Part shown: piece by piece, positions 54,452-64,000 of the stretch | Layout: each line of letters opens with the position of its first letter | Position numbering within the stretch: the stretch's first letter is position 1 | Assembly (NCBI RefSeq): GCF_002007205.1 | Contig: NZ_LAZS01000005.1 | Span: 124,001 to 188,000 of the forward strand | Direction: 5' to 3' | Origin: Ensifer adhaerens | Lineage (GTDB): Bacteria > Pseudomonadota > Alphaproteobacteria > Rhizobiales > Rhizobiaceae | Length of the DNA stretch: 64,000 nucleotides | Notes under the pieces: model-generated | What the model saw: the letters and a program-made list of their open reading frames with translations, nothing else | Database searches by the model: none | Told to the model about the DNA's origin: nothing | Program-made: the position numbers and the translations under genes

Positions 54452-54452
54452 T

Positions 54453-55901
54453 TTGAACTGGCTCTGGACAAGCAGCGATCTCCTGGCCGCCATGAATGGC
54501 CGGCCGGTCGGCAATCTGCCTGAAGGCATCTCGGGGATCTCCATCGACAGCCGCTCGATCGGCAAGGGCGAAGCCTTCTTCGCGATCAAGGGTGATCGCG
54601 TCGACGGCCACGACTATGCCGGTATCGCGCTCGCCAACGGTGCGGCGGTGCTCGTCGTCAGCGAAGGCAAGCTGCCGGCGCTCGGGCGGCTGAATGCGCC
54701 GATGATCGTCGTTGACGACGTGCTCGAAGCGATGATCCGGCTGGGCTGCGCGGCGCGCGACCGCAGTGCCGCCAAGATTATCGCCGTCACCGGTTCGGTC
54801 GGCAAGACGACCACCAAGGAGATGCTGCGCCATGTGCTCAAGCCGCAAGGTCGCGTGCACGCGTCGGTCGCCTCCTTCAACAATCACTGGGGCGTGCCGC
54901 TGACGCTGGCGCGCATGCCCGAGGCCACCGACTTCGGCATCTTCGAGATCGGCATGAACCATCCGGGCGAGATCCGGCCGCTGACCGCCATGGTGCGGCC
55001 GCATGTGGCCATCGTCACCAGCATCGCCGCCGCCCATCTCGGCAATTTCGAGAGCCTCGACCAGATCGCCGAGGCGAAGGCCGAGATCTTCGAAGGCGTC
55101 GTCAATGGCGGTCACGCGCTGATCATTCACGACAGCCCGCAATATAAGCTGCTCGAAGATGCGGCAGCCGCGGCCGGCGTCAGCCATATCCATTCCTTCG
55201 GCGCCAATCCGAAAGCGGAATTCCGTCTGGTCGAGTTCAGTGCCGGTGCGGAAGGTTCGATCCTCTGGGCCGGCATCGGCGGCCGCACGCTGGAAGTCGC
55301 GATCGGCGCGCCTGGCCGTCACATCGCCGAAAACGCCGTTGCGGTTCTGGCTGCCGTCAAACTTGCCGGTGGCGACCTCGACTATGCGGCCGCGGCGCTC
55401 GCGACCATGCAGGCCGAAACCGGCCGGGGTCGGCGCCACACGCTTTCAATCGGTGGCGGCACGCTGAAGCTGATCGACGAGAGCTACAACGCCAATCCGA
55501 GCTCGATGCGGGCGGCGATCGCGCTGCTGCGCGACAGCGAGCCGCCGGTCGGCGGCCGCCGCGTCGCCGTGCTCGGCGACATGCTGGAGATGGGCGAACA
55601 CGCCGCCGAGGTGCATGCGGGATTGGCCCGTCCGCTCGTCGAAGCCGGTATCGCCGATGTCTGGCTCGCCGGGCCGCTGATGGCGCACCTGCGCGACGCG
55701 CTTCCGCCCGAGGTCTCGGTGATCTATCGCGAGAGCGTCGAGGACCTGAAGTCTTACGCGCTGGCCGCGGTCGCGCCGGGCGATGTCGTCATGATCAAGT
55801 CGTCCAAGGGGACCGGCTGCGCCAAGATCGTGCAGGCGCTGATCGAGACTTATCCGGCAGCCGATGCCGAAGCGGCCGGGGGATTGCCGGCGACGGACTA
55901 G
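54453..55901 (+). CDS. murF: UDP-MurNAc-pentapeptide synthetase MurF
   Basis: This 482-residue Mur ligase adds D-Ala-D-Ala to the tripeptide precursor. The ATP loop is VTGSVGKTTTKEML (about 110-123), and NNHWGVPLTLARM, EIGMNHPGEI and LIDESYNANPSSMRAA are its family blocks. I assign the start to the TTG at 54453, because GGGAGG lies eight bases upstream and the N-terminus MNWLWTSSDLLAA is right for the family; an ATG at 54417 would lie inside murE. It starts one base after the murE stop. Confidence 0.95.
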   Translation: MNWLWTSSDLLAAMNGRPVGNLPEGISGISIDSRSIGKGEAFFAIKGDRVDGHDYAGIALANGAAVLVVSEGKLPALGRLNAPMIVVDDVLEAMIRLGCAARDRSAAKIIAVTGSVGKTTTKEMLRHVLKPQGRVHASVASFNNHWGVPLTLARMPEATDFGIFEIGMNHPGEIRPLTAMVRPHVAIVTSIAAAHLGNFESLDQIAEAKAEIFEGVVNGGHALIIHDSPQYKLLEDAAAAAGVSHIHSFGANPKAEFRLVEFSAGAEGSILWAGIGGRTLEVAIGAPGRHIAENAVAVLAAVKLAGGDLDYAAAALATMQAETGRGRRHTLSIGGGTLKLIDESYNANPSSMRAAIALLRDSEPPVGGRRVAVLGDMLEMGEHAAEVHAGLARPLVEAGIADVWLAGPLMAHLRDALPPEVSVIYRESVEDLKSYALAAVAPGDVVMIKSSKGTGCAKIVQALIETYPAADAEAAGGLPATD

Positions 55902-56050
55902 GCCGGCATCACCGCCCATGACGGCTGCGGTGGATACAGTCTGGAGTTAGGTGGGCGCGCCCTAACGCTTTCACATGTTAGCGCGTATCGTTTTTCAGAT
56001 GATTCTGTTCAACGGCGTTCGAATATTAAACCTTTGGGGAAAGGTCCCTT

Positions 56051-57151
56051 ATGCTCATTTGGCTCGTGGAACTGGCGGACCACTTTCAGTTTTTCAATCT
56101 TTTTCGCTACATCACGTTCCGCACCGGTGCGGCGCTCTTCACCTCGGCCATGATCGTCTTCCTGTTCGGGCCGGCGATGATCGCCTCGTTGCGCATCCGT
56201 CAGGGCAAGGGGCAGCCGATCCGCGCCGACGGGCCGCAGACGCATTTCAAGAAGGCCGGCACGCCGACCATGGGCGGCCTGATGATTCTCGCCGGCATCG
56301 TCGTTTCGTCGCTGCTCTGGGCCGATCTGTCGAGCGTCTACGTGGTCTCGACGCTGCTCGTCACCCTCGGCTTCGGCGCCATTGGCTTCTACGATGATTA
56401 CCTCAAGGTTACGAAGCAGTCGGACAAGGGCTTTTCCGGCAAGGCGCGCCTCGGCATCGAATTCGTGATCGCGGCGATTGCCGTGTTCTTCATGATGCAG
56501 GCCTCGCTTTCGGGCGGTGCGGCCGGCTCCACCTTCGGCTCCTCGGTCACTTTCCCCTTCTTCAAGGATCTCGTTCTCAACCTTGGCTACTTCTTCGTGC
56601 TGTTCGGCGGCTTCGTCATCGTCGGCGCCGGCAATGCCGTGAACCTGACGGACGGTCTCGATGGTCTCGCGATCGTGCCGGTGATGATTGCGGCAGCAGC
56701 CTTCGGCCTGATTGCCTATCTCGCCGGTAACGCTGTCTTCGCCAACTACCTGCAGATCCATTTCGTGCCCGGCACGGGCGAGCTTGCGGTCATCCTCGGC
56801 GCCGTCATCGGCGCCGGCCTCGGCTTCCTCTGGTTCAACGCGCCGCCGGCCGCCATCTTCATGGGCGACACCGGTTCGCTGGCGCTCGGCGGCCTGATCG
56901 GCACCGTTGCCGTCGCCGTCAAGCACGAGATCGTCATGATCATCATCGGCGGCCTCTTCGTCATGGAAACGCTGTCGGTGATCATCCAGGTCTTCTGGTT
57001 CAAGCGCACCGGACGCCGCGTCTTCCTGATGGCGCCGATCCACCACCATTTCGAAAAGAAGGGCTGGACCGAAAGCCAGGTCGTGATCCGCTTCTGGATC
57101 ATCGCCGTCATCCTGGCGATGGTCGGCCTCTCCACCCTCAAGCTGCGGTGA
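56051..57151 (+). CDS. mraY: Phospho-MurNAc-pentapeptide translocase MraY
   Basis: This 366-residue inner-membrane enzyme with about ten spans makes lipid I from UDP-MurNAc-pentapeptide and undecaprenyl phosphate. Signature blocks are the Mg/nucleotide site [21 protein letters not shown] and [11 protein letters not shown]. Met start at 56051 after a 149-base gap from murF. The gap has no obvious terminator, so read-through from the main transcript is likely. Confidence 0.97.
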   Translation: MLIWLVELADHFQFFNLFRYITFRTGAALFTSAMIVFLFGPAMIASLRIRQGKGQPIRADGPQTHFKKAGTPTMGGLMILAGIVVSSLLWADLSSVYVVSTLLVTLGFGAIGFYDDYLKVTKQSDKGFSGKARLGIEFVIAAIAVFFMMQASLSGGAAGSTFGSSVTFPFFKDLVLNLGYFFVLFGGFVIVGAGNAVNLTDGLDGLAIVPVMIAAAAFGLIAYLAGNAVFANYLQIHFVPGTGELAVILGAVIGAGLGFLWFNAPPAAIFMGDTGSLALGGLIGTVAVAVKHEIVMIIIGGLFVMETLSVIIQVFWFKRTGRRVFLMAPIHHHFEKKGWTESQVVIRFWIIAVILAMVGLSTLKLR

Positions 57152-57158
57152 GCGGACG

Positions 57159-58550
57159 ATGATCCCGGTCACCTCCTTCAAGGGCAGGAAAGTCGCTCTC
57201 TTCGGTCTCGGCGGCTCGGGGCTTGCGACCGCTGAGGCGCTCGTCGCCGGCGGCGCCGAAGTCACCGCCTGGGACGACAATCCAGACAGCGTCGCCAAGG
57301 CTGCGGCCGCGGGCGTGCCGACGGCGGACCTGCGCACGGTCGAGTGGTCCGGCTTTGCCGCCTTCGTGCTTTCGCCGGGCGTGCCGCTCACCCATCCGAA
57401 GCCGCACTGGACTGTCGATCTGGCCCACGCGGCCGGTGTCGAGATCATCGGCGACGTCGAGCTCTTCGTGCGCGAGCGCCGGGCGCATGCGCCCGATTGC
57501 CCGTTCATTGCGATCACCGGCACCAACGGCAAATCGACGACGACGGCGCTGATCGCGCATATCCTCAGAGAAAGCGGCCGCGACACCCAGCTCGGCGGCA
57601 ATATCGGCACGGCGGTGCTGACGCTTGATCCTCCGAAGGCCGGGCGCTTCTACGTGGTCGAGTGCTCGTCGTACCAGATCGATCTGGCGCCGACGCTGAA
57701 CCCGACCGCCGGTATCCTGCTCAATCTCACGCCCGATCATCTCGATCGCCACGGCACCATGCAGCATTACGCCGACATCAAGGAGCGGCTGGTCGCCGGT
57801 AGCGACACGGCGATCGTCGGTGTCGATGACAGTTTCTCGGCGCTGATCGCCGACCGTGTCGAGCGCGCCGGCACCAAGACCGTGCGGATTTCGCGCCGCC
57901 ATGTGCTGGCAAGCGGCCTCTATGCCGAAGGTTCGCGTATCCTTCGGGCCGAAGGCGGTTCCTCCAGCCTGTTCGTCGATCTCGACGGCATCCAGACGCT
58001 GCGCGGCGGTCACAATGCCCAGAACGCGGCGGCTGCGATTGCTGCCTGCCTTGCGGTTGGCGTCAGCGCGGCGGAGATCCACGCGGGCCTGAAGAGCTTC
58101 CCCGGTCTCAAGCATCGCATGCAGCCGGTCGGCCGCAAGGGTTCGGTGGTCTTCGTCAACGACAGCAAGGCGACCAATGCGGATGCGGCGGCACCCGCGC
58201 TTTCGAGCTATGACCGCATCTACTGGATCGCCGGCGGCCTGCCGAAGGAAGGGGGCATCACCACGCTTGCACCTTTCTTCCCGAAGATCGCCAAGGCCTA
58301 CCTCATCGGTGAGGCGGCGCCTGCCTTTGCGGCGACGCTCGGTGATGCCGTGCCCTTCGAGATTTCGGGCACGCTGGAGCAGGCGGTGGCGCATGCGGCG
58401 GCGGATGCCGGCGGGGACGAGACAGGCGGTTCGGCGGTGATGCTCTCACCGGCTTGCGCAAGCTTCGACCAGTATAAGAACTTCGAGGTACGCGGTGATG
58501 CCTTCGTCGGTCATGTGCGCGCGATCGAAGGCGTGACGATGCTGATTTGA
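57159..58550 (+). CDS. murD: UDP-MurNAc-L-alanine:D-glutamate ligase MurD
   Basis: This 463-residue Mur ligase adds D-glutamate. The ATP loop [14 protein letters not shown] is at about 117-130, and the N-terminal nucleotide-binding fold [18 protein letters not shown] precedes it. The substrate block [13 protein letters not shown] and the late [13 protein letters not shown] are also present. It starts seven bases after mraY. At the C-terminus [19 protein letters not shown] is typical for MurD. Confidence 0.96.
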   Translation: MIPVTSFKGRKVALFGLGGSGLATAEALVAGGAEVTAWDDNPDSVAKAAAAGVPTADLRTVEWSGFAAFVLSPGVPLTHPKPHWTVDLAHAAGVEIIGDVELFVRERRAHAPDCPFIAITGTNGKSTTTALIAHILRESGRDTQLGGNIGTAVLTLDPPKAGRFYVVECSSYQIDLAPTLNPTAGILLNLTPDHLDRHGTMQHYADIKERLVAGSDTAIVGVDDSFSALIADRVERAGTKTVRISRRHVLASGLYAEGSRILRAEGGSSSLFVDLDGIQTLRGGHNAQNAAAAIAACLAVGVSAAEIHAGLKSFPGLKHRMQPVGRKGSVVFVNDSKATNADAAAPALSSYDRIYWIAGGLPKEGGITTLAPFFPKIAKAYLIGEAAPAFAATLGDAVPFEISGTLEQAVAHAAADAGGDETGGSAVMLSPACASFDQYKNFEVRGDAFVGHVRAIEGVTMLI

Positions 58551-58646
58551 TCCCTCGACCGGCGCCAATGCGCGCCGGTCGACGCGGAAGCTGGTGCGGG
58601 ATTTCGGACGTGGGCGCGATGGGCGCCGGAGAAGGGGACTGACAAG

Positions 58647-59801
58647 ATGGTAAGCCGAGCCGAACGTGGCCCCGTGGCCGACTGGTTCTGGACGATCGAC
58701 AGGTTCTTTCTGGCGACCTTCATCCTGTTGATGGGCGTCGGCTTCATGCTGTCCTTTGCCGCAAGCCCCGCCGTCGCCGAGCGCATCGGCCTCGACAGTT
58801 TTCACTTCGTCAGGCGCCACGCCCTCTTTCTCCTGCCGTCGCTGGTGGTGATGGTCGGCATTTCCTTCCTCTCGCCGCGACAGGTGAGGCGCGCCGCGAT
58901 CCTGCTTCTCGCCGGTTCGCTCGGGATGATGGTGCTGGTGCTCTTCGTCGGTGAAGAGGTGAAGGGTTCGATGCGCTGGCTTTCCATCGCAGGCATTTCG
59001 ATCCAGCCGTCGGAATTCATGAAGCCGGCCTTCGTCGTCGTTTGCGCCTGGCTGTTTTCCGAACATGCCCGGCAGCCGGAAATCCCCGGCAATCTCTTTG
59101 CCATCCTGCTTTTCGGCATCGTCGGGGCGCTTCTCGTCGCCCAGCCCGACCTTGGCCAGACGATTCTGACGACCGCCGTGTGGGGCGGCATGTTCTTCAT
59201 GGCCGGCATGCCCTGGCTCTGGATCATCCTGCTCGGCGGTGCGGCACTCGGCGGTTTCTTCGTCGCCTATACGATGCTGCCGCACGTGGCCGCCCGTATC
59301 GACAAGTTCCTGACCGGCGAAGGCGACACCTTCCAGATGGATACCGCCCGCGAGGCGATCATCCGCGGTGACTGGTTCGGCCGGGGGCCTGGCGAAGGCA
59401 TCGTCAAGCGCATCATCCCGGACAGCCATACCGACTTCGTGTTTTCCGTTGCGGCCGAGGAATTCGGCATCGTCTTCTGCATGGTCATCGTCATGATCTT
59501 CGCCTTCCTGGTGATGCGCGGCCTCAATCATGCCTTTCGCGAACGCAACGACTTCAACCGGTTCGCCGTTGCCGGCCTGGTGCTCCAGATCGGTATCCAG
59601 TCGATGATCAACATCGGCGTGAACCTCGAACTGCTTCCGGCCAAGGGCATGACCCTGCCGCTGATCTCCTATGGTGGCTCGTCCATGGTGGCGATCTGCG
59701 TCACTGCCGGCTTCATCCTGGCCTTGACCCGTCACCGCCCGGAGAAGCGCGCCGTGGAGCGCAGCCTGTTTCGGTCCGGCATTGGCGTGCCGGCGGAGTA
59801 A
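58647..59801 (+). CDS. ftsW: Septal peptidoglycan glycosyltransferase FtsW
   Basis: This 384-residue SEDS-family membrane protein has about ten spans and polymerises lipid II at the septum together with FtsI. Landmarks are SMRWLSIAGISIQPSEFMK, AQPDLGQTI (with the essential Asp region), GRGPGEGIVKRIIPDSHTD and the late LPLISYGGSSMVA. AAGGGGACTGACAAG precedes the ATG at 58647. It comes 96 bases after murD and three bases before murG. Confidence 0.96.
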   Translation: MVSRAERGPVADWFWTIDRFFLATFILLMGVGFMLSFAASPAVAERIGLDSFHFVRRHALFLLPSLVVMVGISFLSPRQVRRAAILLLAGSLGMMVLVLFVGEEVKGSMRWLSIAGISIQPSEFMKPAFVVVCAWLFSEHARQPEIPGNLFAILLFGIVGALLVAQPDLGQTILTTAVWGGMFFMAGMPWLWIILLGGAALGGFFVAYTMLPHVAARIDKFLTGEGDTFQMDTAREAIIRGDWFGRGPGEGIVKRIIPDSHTDFVFSVAAEEFGIVFCMVIVMIFAFLVMRGLNHAFRERNDFNRFAVAGLVLQIGIQSMINIGVNLELLPAKGMTLPLISYGGSSMVAICVTAGFILALTRHRPEKRAVERSLFRSGIGVPAE

Positions 59802-59804
59802 AAT

Positions 59805-60929
59805 ATGACCAAAGGCATCATCCTGCTTGCCGCCGGCGGTACCGGCGGCCATCTCTTTCCGGCAGAAGCGCTGGCGCACGAACTGAAGGCCATGGGCTAT
59901 TCGGTGCATCTCGTCACCGACAGCCGCGCCGAGCGCTATGCCGGCAAGTTCCCGGCCGACGAAGTGCACGTCGTGCCCTCGGCGACGATCGGTTCGAAGA
60001 ACCCGGTGAGCGTCGTCAAATCGCTCTGGACGCTGTGGATCGGCATGCGCGCGGCGCGCAAGCTGATCGCGCGGCTGAAGCCCAAGGCCGTCGTCGGCTT
60101 CGGCGGCTACCCGACCGTGCCGCCGCTCTTGGCGGCTACCGGCATGGGCGTGCCCTCGATCATCCACGAGCAGAATGCGGTCATGGGCCGCGCCAACAAG
60201 GCGCTCGCCTCGCGCGTCAAGGCGATTGCCGGCGGCTTCCTGCCGGAAGGCACCGGTGCCTTTGCCGCCAAGACCGTGACGACGGGCAATCCGGTTCGCC
60301 CGGCGGTGCTTGCCGCCGCCAACGTGCCCTATGCTTCGGCTGTCGGCGACGCGCCGTTCCATCTCGTCGTCTTCGGGGGCAGCCAGGGCGCGCAGTATTT
60401 CTCCAAGGCGGTCCCCCAGGCGATCTGCCGCCTCGACGACGAGGTTCGCCAGCGCTTCAAGGTGACGCAGCAGGCGCGGCCGGAAGACAAGGACGGCGTG
60501 ATCGCCACCTATGACAAGCTCGGCGTTCCGGCCGAGGTCTCGCCCTTCTTCACCGACATGGCCGAGCGCATCGCCGGCGCCCAACTCGTCATCTGCCGCT
60601 CCGGCGCTTCGACCGTATCGGAGCTCGCGGTCATCGGCCGACCGGCGATCCTCGTTCCCTATCCCTATGCGCTCGACCACGACCAGGCGGCCAATGCCGC
60701 AGCGCTCGCCGCCAAGGGCGGTGCGCGGGTGATCGCGCAATCGGAGCTGACGGCTGACCGTCTGGCCGGCATCCTCAATGATGCGATCGGCAAGCCGCAA
60801 TCGCTCGCCGAGATGGCGGCAAATGCCCGGGAAACCGGCAAGCCTGACGCAGCAAGCTTGCTTGCATCCCTCGTAGAGGCTATTGCCAGCGGTTTGACAG
60901 TCGAGAAATTCAGGGAAACACGCTCATGA
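59805..60929 (+). CDS. murG: Lipid II synthase MurG (GlcNAc transferase)
   Basis: This 374-residue GT-B glycosyltransferase adds GlcNAc to lipid I at the inner face of the membrane. The N-terminal loop [16 protein letters not shown] (about 8-23), [30 protein letters not shown] and the C-domain SGASTVSEL are all present. It starts three bases after ftsW and overlaps murC by four bases (ATGA). This tight packing suggests coordinated synthesis of lipid II enzymes. Confidence 0.96.
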   Translation: MTKGIILLAAGGTGGHLFPAEALAHELKAMGYSVHLVTDSRAERYAGKFPADEVHVVPSATIGSKNPVSVVKSLWTLWIGMRAARKLIARLKPKAVVGFGGYPTVPPLLAATGMGVPSIIHEQNAVMGRANKALASRVKAIAGGFLPEGTGAFAAKTVTTGNPVRPAVLAAANVPYASAVGDAPFHLVVFGGSQGAQYFSKAVPQAICRLDDEVRQRFKVTQQARPEDKDGVIATYDKLGVPAEVSPFFTDMAERIAGAQLVICRSGASTVSELAVIGRPAILVPYPYALDHDQAANAAALAAKGGARVIAQSELTADRLAGILNDAIGKPQSLAEMAANARETGKPDAASLLASLVEAIASGLTVEKFRETRS

Positions 60930-62335
60930 AAATGCCGAAAACCATCGGGCTGGTCCATTTTATCGGTATCGGCGGCATCGGCATGAGCGGCATTGCCGAG
61001 GTGCTGCATAATCTCGGCCACAAGGTGCAGGGCTCCGATCAGTCGGACAGCGCCAATGTGCAGCGTCTGCGCGCCAAGGGCATCGAGGTCTTCGTCGGCC
61101 ACAAGGCGGAAAATCTCGGCGAGGCCGAGGTGATCGTCGTTTCGACCGCGATCAAGAAGGACAATCCGGAACTGATCGCCGCGCGTGAAAAGTTCCTGCC
61201 GGTGGTGCGCCGCGCCGAGATGCTCGCCGAACTCATGCGCTTCCGCAACGCGATTGCCATCGGCGGCACGCACGGCAAGACGACGACCACTTCGATGGTG
61301 GCGGCGCTGCTGGAAGCCGGCAACCTCGATCCGACCGTCATCAATGGCGGCATCATCAATGCCTACGGCACCAACGCCCGCATGGGCGAGGGCGAGTGGA
61401 TGGTGGTGGAGGCCGACGAGTCCGACGGTACCTTCCTGAAGCTGCCGGCCGACGTCGCCGTCGTCACCAATATCGACCCCGAACATCTCGACCACTACGG
61501 CAATTTCGATGCGGTGCGCGCCGCCTTCCGCCAGTTCGTCGAGAACGTGCCCTTCTATGGCTTCGGCGTGCTCTGCCTAGACCATCCGGAAGTGCAGGCC
61601 ATGGTCGGCAAGATCGAGGACCGCAAGGTCGTGACCTATGGCGAGAACCCGCAGGCCGACGTACGCTTCCATAACATCCGCATGGACGGCGCCACCTCCG
61701 TCTTCGACATCGAGATCCGTCGTCGCCGCACCGGCCAGGTGATCCCTATGAAGGATCTGCGCCTGCCGATGCCCGGCCGCCACAACGTCTCGAATGCGAC
61801 TGCGGCCATCGCGGTTGCCCAGCGCCTGGGCGTCAGCCCGGAGGCGATCGCCAAGGGGCTTGCCTCCTTCGGTGGCGTCAAGCGTCGCTTCACCCTTACC
61901 GGGGAGTGGAACGGCGTGCGCGTCTATGACGACTACGGCCACCATCCGGTCGAGATCAAAGCGGTGCTGCGTGCTGCGCGCGAGGCTTGCCAGGGCCGAA
62001 TCATCGCCGTGCACCAGCCGCACCGCTACTCGCGCCTTTCGAGCCTGTTCGAAGATTTCTCCGCGTGCTTCAACGACGCCGACACGATCCTGATCGCGCC
62101 CGTCTACGCAGCCGGCGAAGACCTCATTCCGGGCGCAACGGCCGAGGAACTGGTGGATCGCATCAAGGCTGGCGGCCACCGTGACGCGCGCTATGTCTCC
62201 GGTCCGGAGGCAATCGCGCCGGTCGTCAGCAAGATTGCACAGCCCGGCGATTTTGTGGTTCTCTTGGGGGCTGGCAGCATCACCTACTGGGCGGCAGCCC
62301 TGCCTAAGGAACTCGCGGATATTTCAGGAAATTGA
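60926..62335 (+). CDS. murC: UDP-MurNAc:L-alanine ligase MurC
   Basis: This 469-residue first ligase of the Mur series joins L-alanine to UDP-MurNAc. It starts with the [20 protein letters not shown] nucleotide-binding loop. The ATP loop is [12 protein letters not shown] at about 112-123, and [14 protein letters not shown] and [11 protein letters not shown] are C-domain blocks. The ATG overlaps the murG stop. murB follows two bases after its stop, so the final steps are translated together. Confidence 0.97.
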   Translation: MKMPKTIGLVHFIGIGGIGMSGIAEVLHNLGHKVQGSDQSDSANVQRLRAKGIEVFVGHKAENLGEAEVIVVSTAIKKDNPELIAAREKFLPVVRRAEMLAELMRFRNAIAIGGTHGKTTTTSMVAALLEAGNLDPTVINGGIINAYGTNARMGEGEWMVVEADESDGTFLKLPADVAVVTNIDPEHLDHYGNFDAVRAAFRQFVENVPFYGFGVLCLDHPEVQAMVGKIEDRKVVTYGENPQADVRFHNIRMDGATSVFDIEIRRRRTGQVIPMKDLRLPMPGRHNVSNATAAIAVAQRLGVSPEAIAKGLASFGGVKRRFTLTGEWNGVRVYDDYGHHPVEIKAVLRAAREACQGRIIAVHQPHRYSRLSSLFEDFSACFNDADTILIAPVYAAGEDLIPGATAEELVDRIKAGGHRDARYVSGPEAIAPVVSKIAQPGDFVVLLGAGSITYWAAALPKELADISGN

Positions 62336-62337
62336 GC

Positions 62338-63312
62338 ATGAAACAGGTCAACGGTCAGAAACTACTGGAATCACTCGGAAGTGGTGTCAGCGCTGTGCGC
62401 GGCCGCATCACGCCGGATGCACCGATGGATCGCGTCACCTGGTTCCGCGCCGGCGGTCTTGCCGAGCTGATGTTCCAGCCGCACGACACGGATGATCTCA
62501 TCACCTTCCTGAAGCTGGTGCCGGCTGAAGTGCCGCTCATGGTTGTCGGCGTCGGCTCGAACCTGCTCGTGCGCGACGGCGGCATTCCCGGCGTCGTCAT
62601 CCGGCTGTCGGCCAAGGGTTTTGGCGATCTGGAGCTGGTCGGCGAAAACCGCATCAAGGCCGGCGCCATCTGCCCGGACAAGAACATCGCGGCCATGGCG
62701 CTCGATCACGGCATCGGCGGCTTCTACTTCTACTACGGCATTCCGGGTTCGCTCGGCGGCGCGCTGCGCATGAACGCCGGCGCCAATGGTGCCGAGACCC
62801 GCGAGCGGGTCGTCGAGGTCCATGCGGTCGACCGCCAGGGCAACCAGCACGTTCTGTCGAATGCCGACATGGGCTATGCCTATCGTCATTCGGCGGCGGC
62901 GAAGGACCTGATCTTCACCCATGCGGTGTTTGAAGGCTACGCCGAGGACAAGAACAAGATCCGCACCGACATGGACGCGGTTCGCCAGCATCGCGAAACC
63001 GTGCAGCCGATCCGCGAGAAGACCGGCGGCTCGACCTTCAAGAACCCGGAGGGCCATTCGGCCTGGAAGCTGATCGACGAGGCCGGCTGCCGCGGCATGA
63101 TGATCGGCAGCGCCCAGATGTCGCCGCTGCACTGCAATTTCATGATCAACACCGGCCAGGCAACCGGCTACGAGCTGGAATATCTCGGCGAAACCGTGCG
63201 CCAGCGCGTGCTTGAACACTCCGGCGTCCGGCTCGAATGGGAGATCAAGCGCATCGGCACCTTCATGCCGGGCTACGAGATCAAGGAATTCCTCGGCCGC
63301 GGCATCGCGTAA
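62338..63312 (+). CDS. murB: UDP-N-acetylenolpyruvoylglucosamine reductase MurB
   Basis: This 324-residue FAD enzyme makes UDP-MurNAc from enolpyruvyl-UDP-GlcNAc. FAD-binding blocks are [17 protein letters not shown] and [18 protein letters not shown]. The proton-donor Ser is in [10 protein letters not shown], and the late Glu lies near LGETVRQRV, which places it in the type I/II-like alphaproteobacterial group. I start at ATG 62338, which has AGGAAA upstream, not the TTG at 62332. It is the last gene before a strong terminator; ddl and ftsQAZ do not follow directly in this window. Confidence 0.96.
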   Translation: MKQVNGQKLLESLGSGVSAVRGRITPDAPMDRVTWFRAGGLAELMFQPHDTDDLITFLKLVPAEVPLMVVGVGSNLLVRDGGIPGVVIRLSAKGFGDLELVGENRIKAGAICPDKNIAAMALDHGIGGFYFYYGIPGSLGGALRMNAGANGAETRERVVEVHAVDRQGNQHVLSNADMGYAYRHSAAAKDLIFTHAVFEGYAEDKNKIRTDMDAVRQHRETVQPIREKTGGSTFKNPEGHSAWKLIDEAGCRGMMIGSAQMSPLHCNFMINTGQATGYELEYLGETVRQRVLEHSGVRLEWEIKRIGTFMPGYEIKEFLGRGIA

Positions 63313-63336
63313 GGCTGAGTTGCGAGACGTGATCAG

Positions 63337-63371
63337 AAAGGCCGCGGCGGAAGCGCCGTGGCCTTTTGCTT
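63337..63371 (+). terminator. Rho-independent terminator after murB
   Basis: AAAGGCCGCGGCG pairs with CGCCGTGGCCTTT (13 bp with one G-T pair) across GAAG, and TTTTGCTTT follows. It lies 25 bases after the murB stop and closes the cell wall transcript. Confidence 0.92.
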
Positions 63372-63395
63372 TGGGGCGATTGCGTCCCTCATCCT

Positions 63396-63483
63396 CCGTC
63401 ATGCTCGGGCTTGACCCGAGCAACCATGCTCCACATGGGTTTGCCTTGGGAATGGACCCTCGGGTCGAGCCCGAGGATGACGG
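63396..63483. repeat. Extragenic inverted-repeat element
   Basis: The 25-base arms (63396-63420 and 63459-63483) match each other as inverted repeats at 23 of 25 positions. Each arm itself contains a small palindrome, CTCGGG...CCCGAG. The element looks like the dispersed intergenic palindromes of rhizobial genomes. It lies between convergent transcripts, a usual location. Confidence 0.75.
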
Positions 63484-63530
63484 TGGAAGGGGCGGGGCGA
63501 TCAAAGAAAACGTCCTTCACCTTGCCAAAC

Positions 63531-63563
63531 AAAAAGGGCCGCAGCGCTGCCGCTGCGGCCCTT
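63531..63563 (-). terminator. Rho-independent terminator of the MFS gene
   Basis: AAGGGCCGCAGCG and its exact complement (13 bp) close on a 4-base loop CTGC. On the minus strand the stem continues into TTTGTTT. It lies 43 bases after the MFS stop at 63606. Confidence 0.92.
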
Positions 63564-63605
63564 CTTCGTTGTGATCGGCCGCACCAGGCGCGGCCCGTCG
63601 TCTGA

Positions 63606-64000
63606 TCAGGCCGAGACCTCGTCTTCCGTCGACAGCACCAGGCAGATGAGCGTGATGGCGGCGGCGGCGAGCAGGTAGTAGCCGACGTAATCCAGGCTGT
63701 AGTTGGTGGCGAGCCAGGTGGCGATGTAGGGCGCCAGCGACGCGCCGAAGATGCCGGCGAGGTTGAAGGTCATCGAGGCGCCGGTGTAGCGCACCGAGGT
63801 CGGAAAGGGTGCCGCGAGCGCTGCACCGATCGGGCCGTAGGTGAGGCCCATGAGGCCGAGGCCGATGATCGAGAACAGGAAGGCGCCACCGATGCCGCCG
63901 GCAAGAAGCGGCGCCATGAACAGGCCAAAGACGCCGATGCCGATGGTGGTGACGATCAGGATCAGCCGGCGGCCATAGCGGTCCGAGAGGATGCCGGCAA
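63606..64000 (-). CDS. MFS transporter, C-terminal part (N-terminus outside window)
   Basis: About 131 C-terminal residues are visible. The piece opens with the cytoplasmic-loop motif GILSDRYGRRLILIV (G-x-x-x-D-R-x-G-R-R of the major facilitator superfamily). Four or five membrane spans follow, and AAPFPTSVRYTGASMTFNLAGIFG is typical of the metabolite:H+ symporter branch. The stop is at 63606. It is convergent with murB and separated from it by two terminators. Its substrate, probably an organic acid or osmolyte, cannot be told from this end. Confidence 0.9.
   Translation of the reverse strand, partial: AGILSDRYGRRLILIVTTIGIGVFGLFMAPLLAGGIGGAFLFSIIGLGLMGLTYGPIGAALAAPFPTSVRYTGASMTFNLAGIFGASLAPYIATWLATNYSLDYVGYYLLAAAAITLICLVLSTEDEVSA

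Noticed and set aside
58446-60800. Very long open minus-strand frame (784 codons) opposite ftsW and murG
   Set aside because: It is antisense to two unmistakable genes, is rich in His/Asp/Arg as antisense frames in GC-rich DNA are, and shows no domain.

Overview
The window is GC-rich and carries genes and gene order typical of a Rhizobiales alphaproteobacterium, most like a Sinorhizobium/Ensifer chromosome. Supporting markers are btaA-btaB (betaine-lipid synthesis), a PPi-type phosphofructokinase, an alphaproteobacterial RNase P RNA directly before mraZ, a soluble globin-coupled chemoreceptor, PhoB-type boxes and many ABC/APC/DMT transporters. The assignment rests on recognition of families, not on a database search. 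No tRNA, CRISPR array, transposase or integrase was seen.

Layout. 1-9968: an ABC importer (partial permease and binding protein, minus strand, with a PhoB-like box), an RpiR regulator, and a plus-strand catabolic set: N-formylglutamate-amidohydrolase-like enzyme, APC permease, glutamine-synthetase-like ligase, aldehyde dehydrogenase and iron-type alcohol dehydrogenase. Together these fit a gamma-glutamylation route for an amine or amino alcohol. 10056-13712: two tandem ParA-like ATPases without a ParB, led by a triple Pho-box-like repeat, followed by a cytosolic globin chemoreceptor. 13680-15625: two single genes (GNAT, DHFR/RibD-like) separated by decayed copies of the chemoreceptor 3' end. 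15664-26623: a damaged small membrane gene, an amine-oxidase-like flavoprotein, an L,D-transpeptidase, small metabolic genes, a three-gene minus-strand operon (hydrolase, DMT exporter, TPP enzyme) and a secreted RNase T2 homologue with altered active-site residues.

26835-48191: ettA; an ArsR-methyltransferase regulator with metF behind a perfect inverted-repeat operator; a 25-codon membrane peptide; wall-lytic enzymes (MltB-like, GH25, two SLT proteins, amidase); btaAB; a GGDEF protein with a decayed EAL domain; pfp; a DnaJ/TerB protein; and a second flavoprotein. 48294-48702: rnpB. 49093-63312: the division and cell wall cluster mraZ-rsmH-ftsL-ftsI-murE-murF-mraY-murD-ftsW-murG-murC-murB, preceded by four 10-bp-spaced MraZ boxes and closed by a strong terminator. 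A convergent MFS transporter runs off the right edge.

How it fits together. The right half builds peptidoglycan precursors and the septal synthase, and scattered lytic enzymes, L,D-transpeptidase and amidase remodel the product. Phosphate limitation is a possible second theme, through Pho-like boxes at the importer and the first ParA-like gene and through betaine-lipid genes. The regulatory readings are inferences from motifs.
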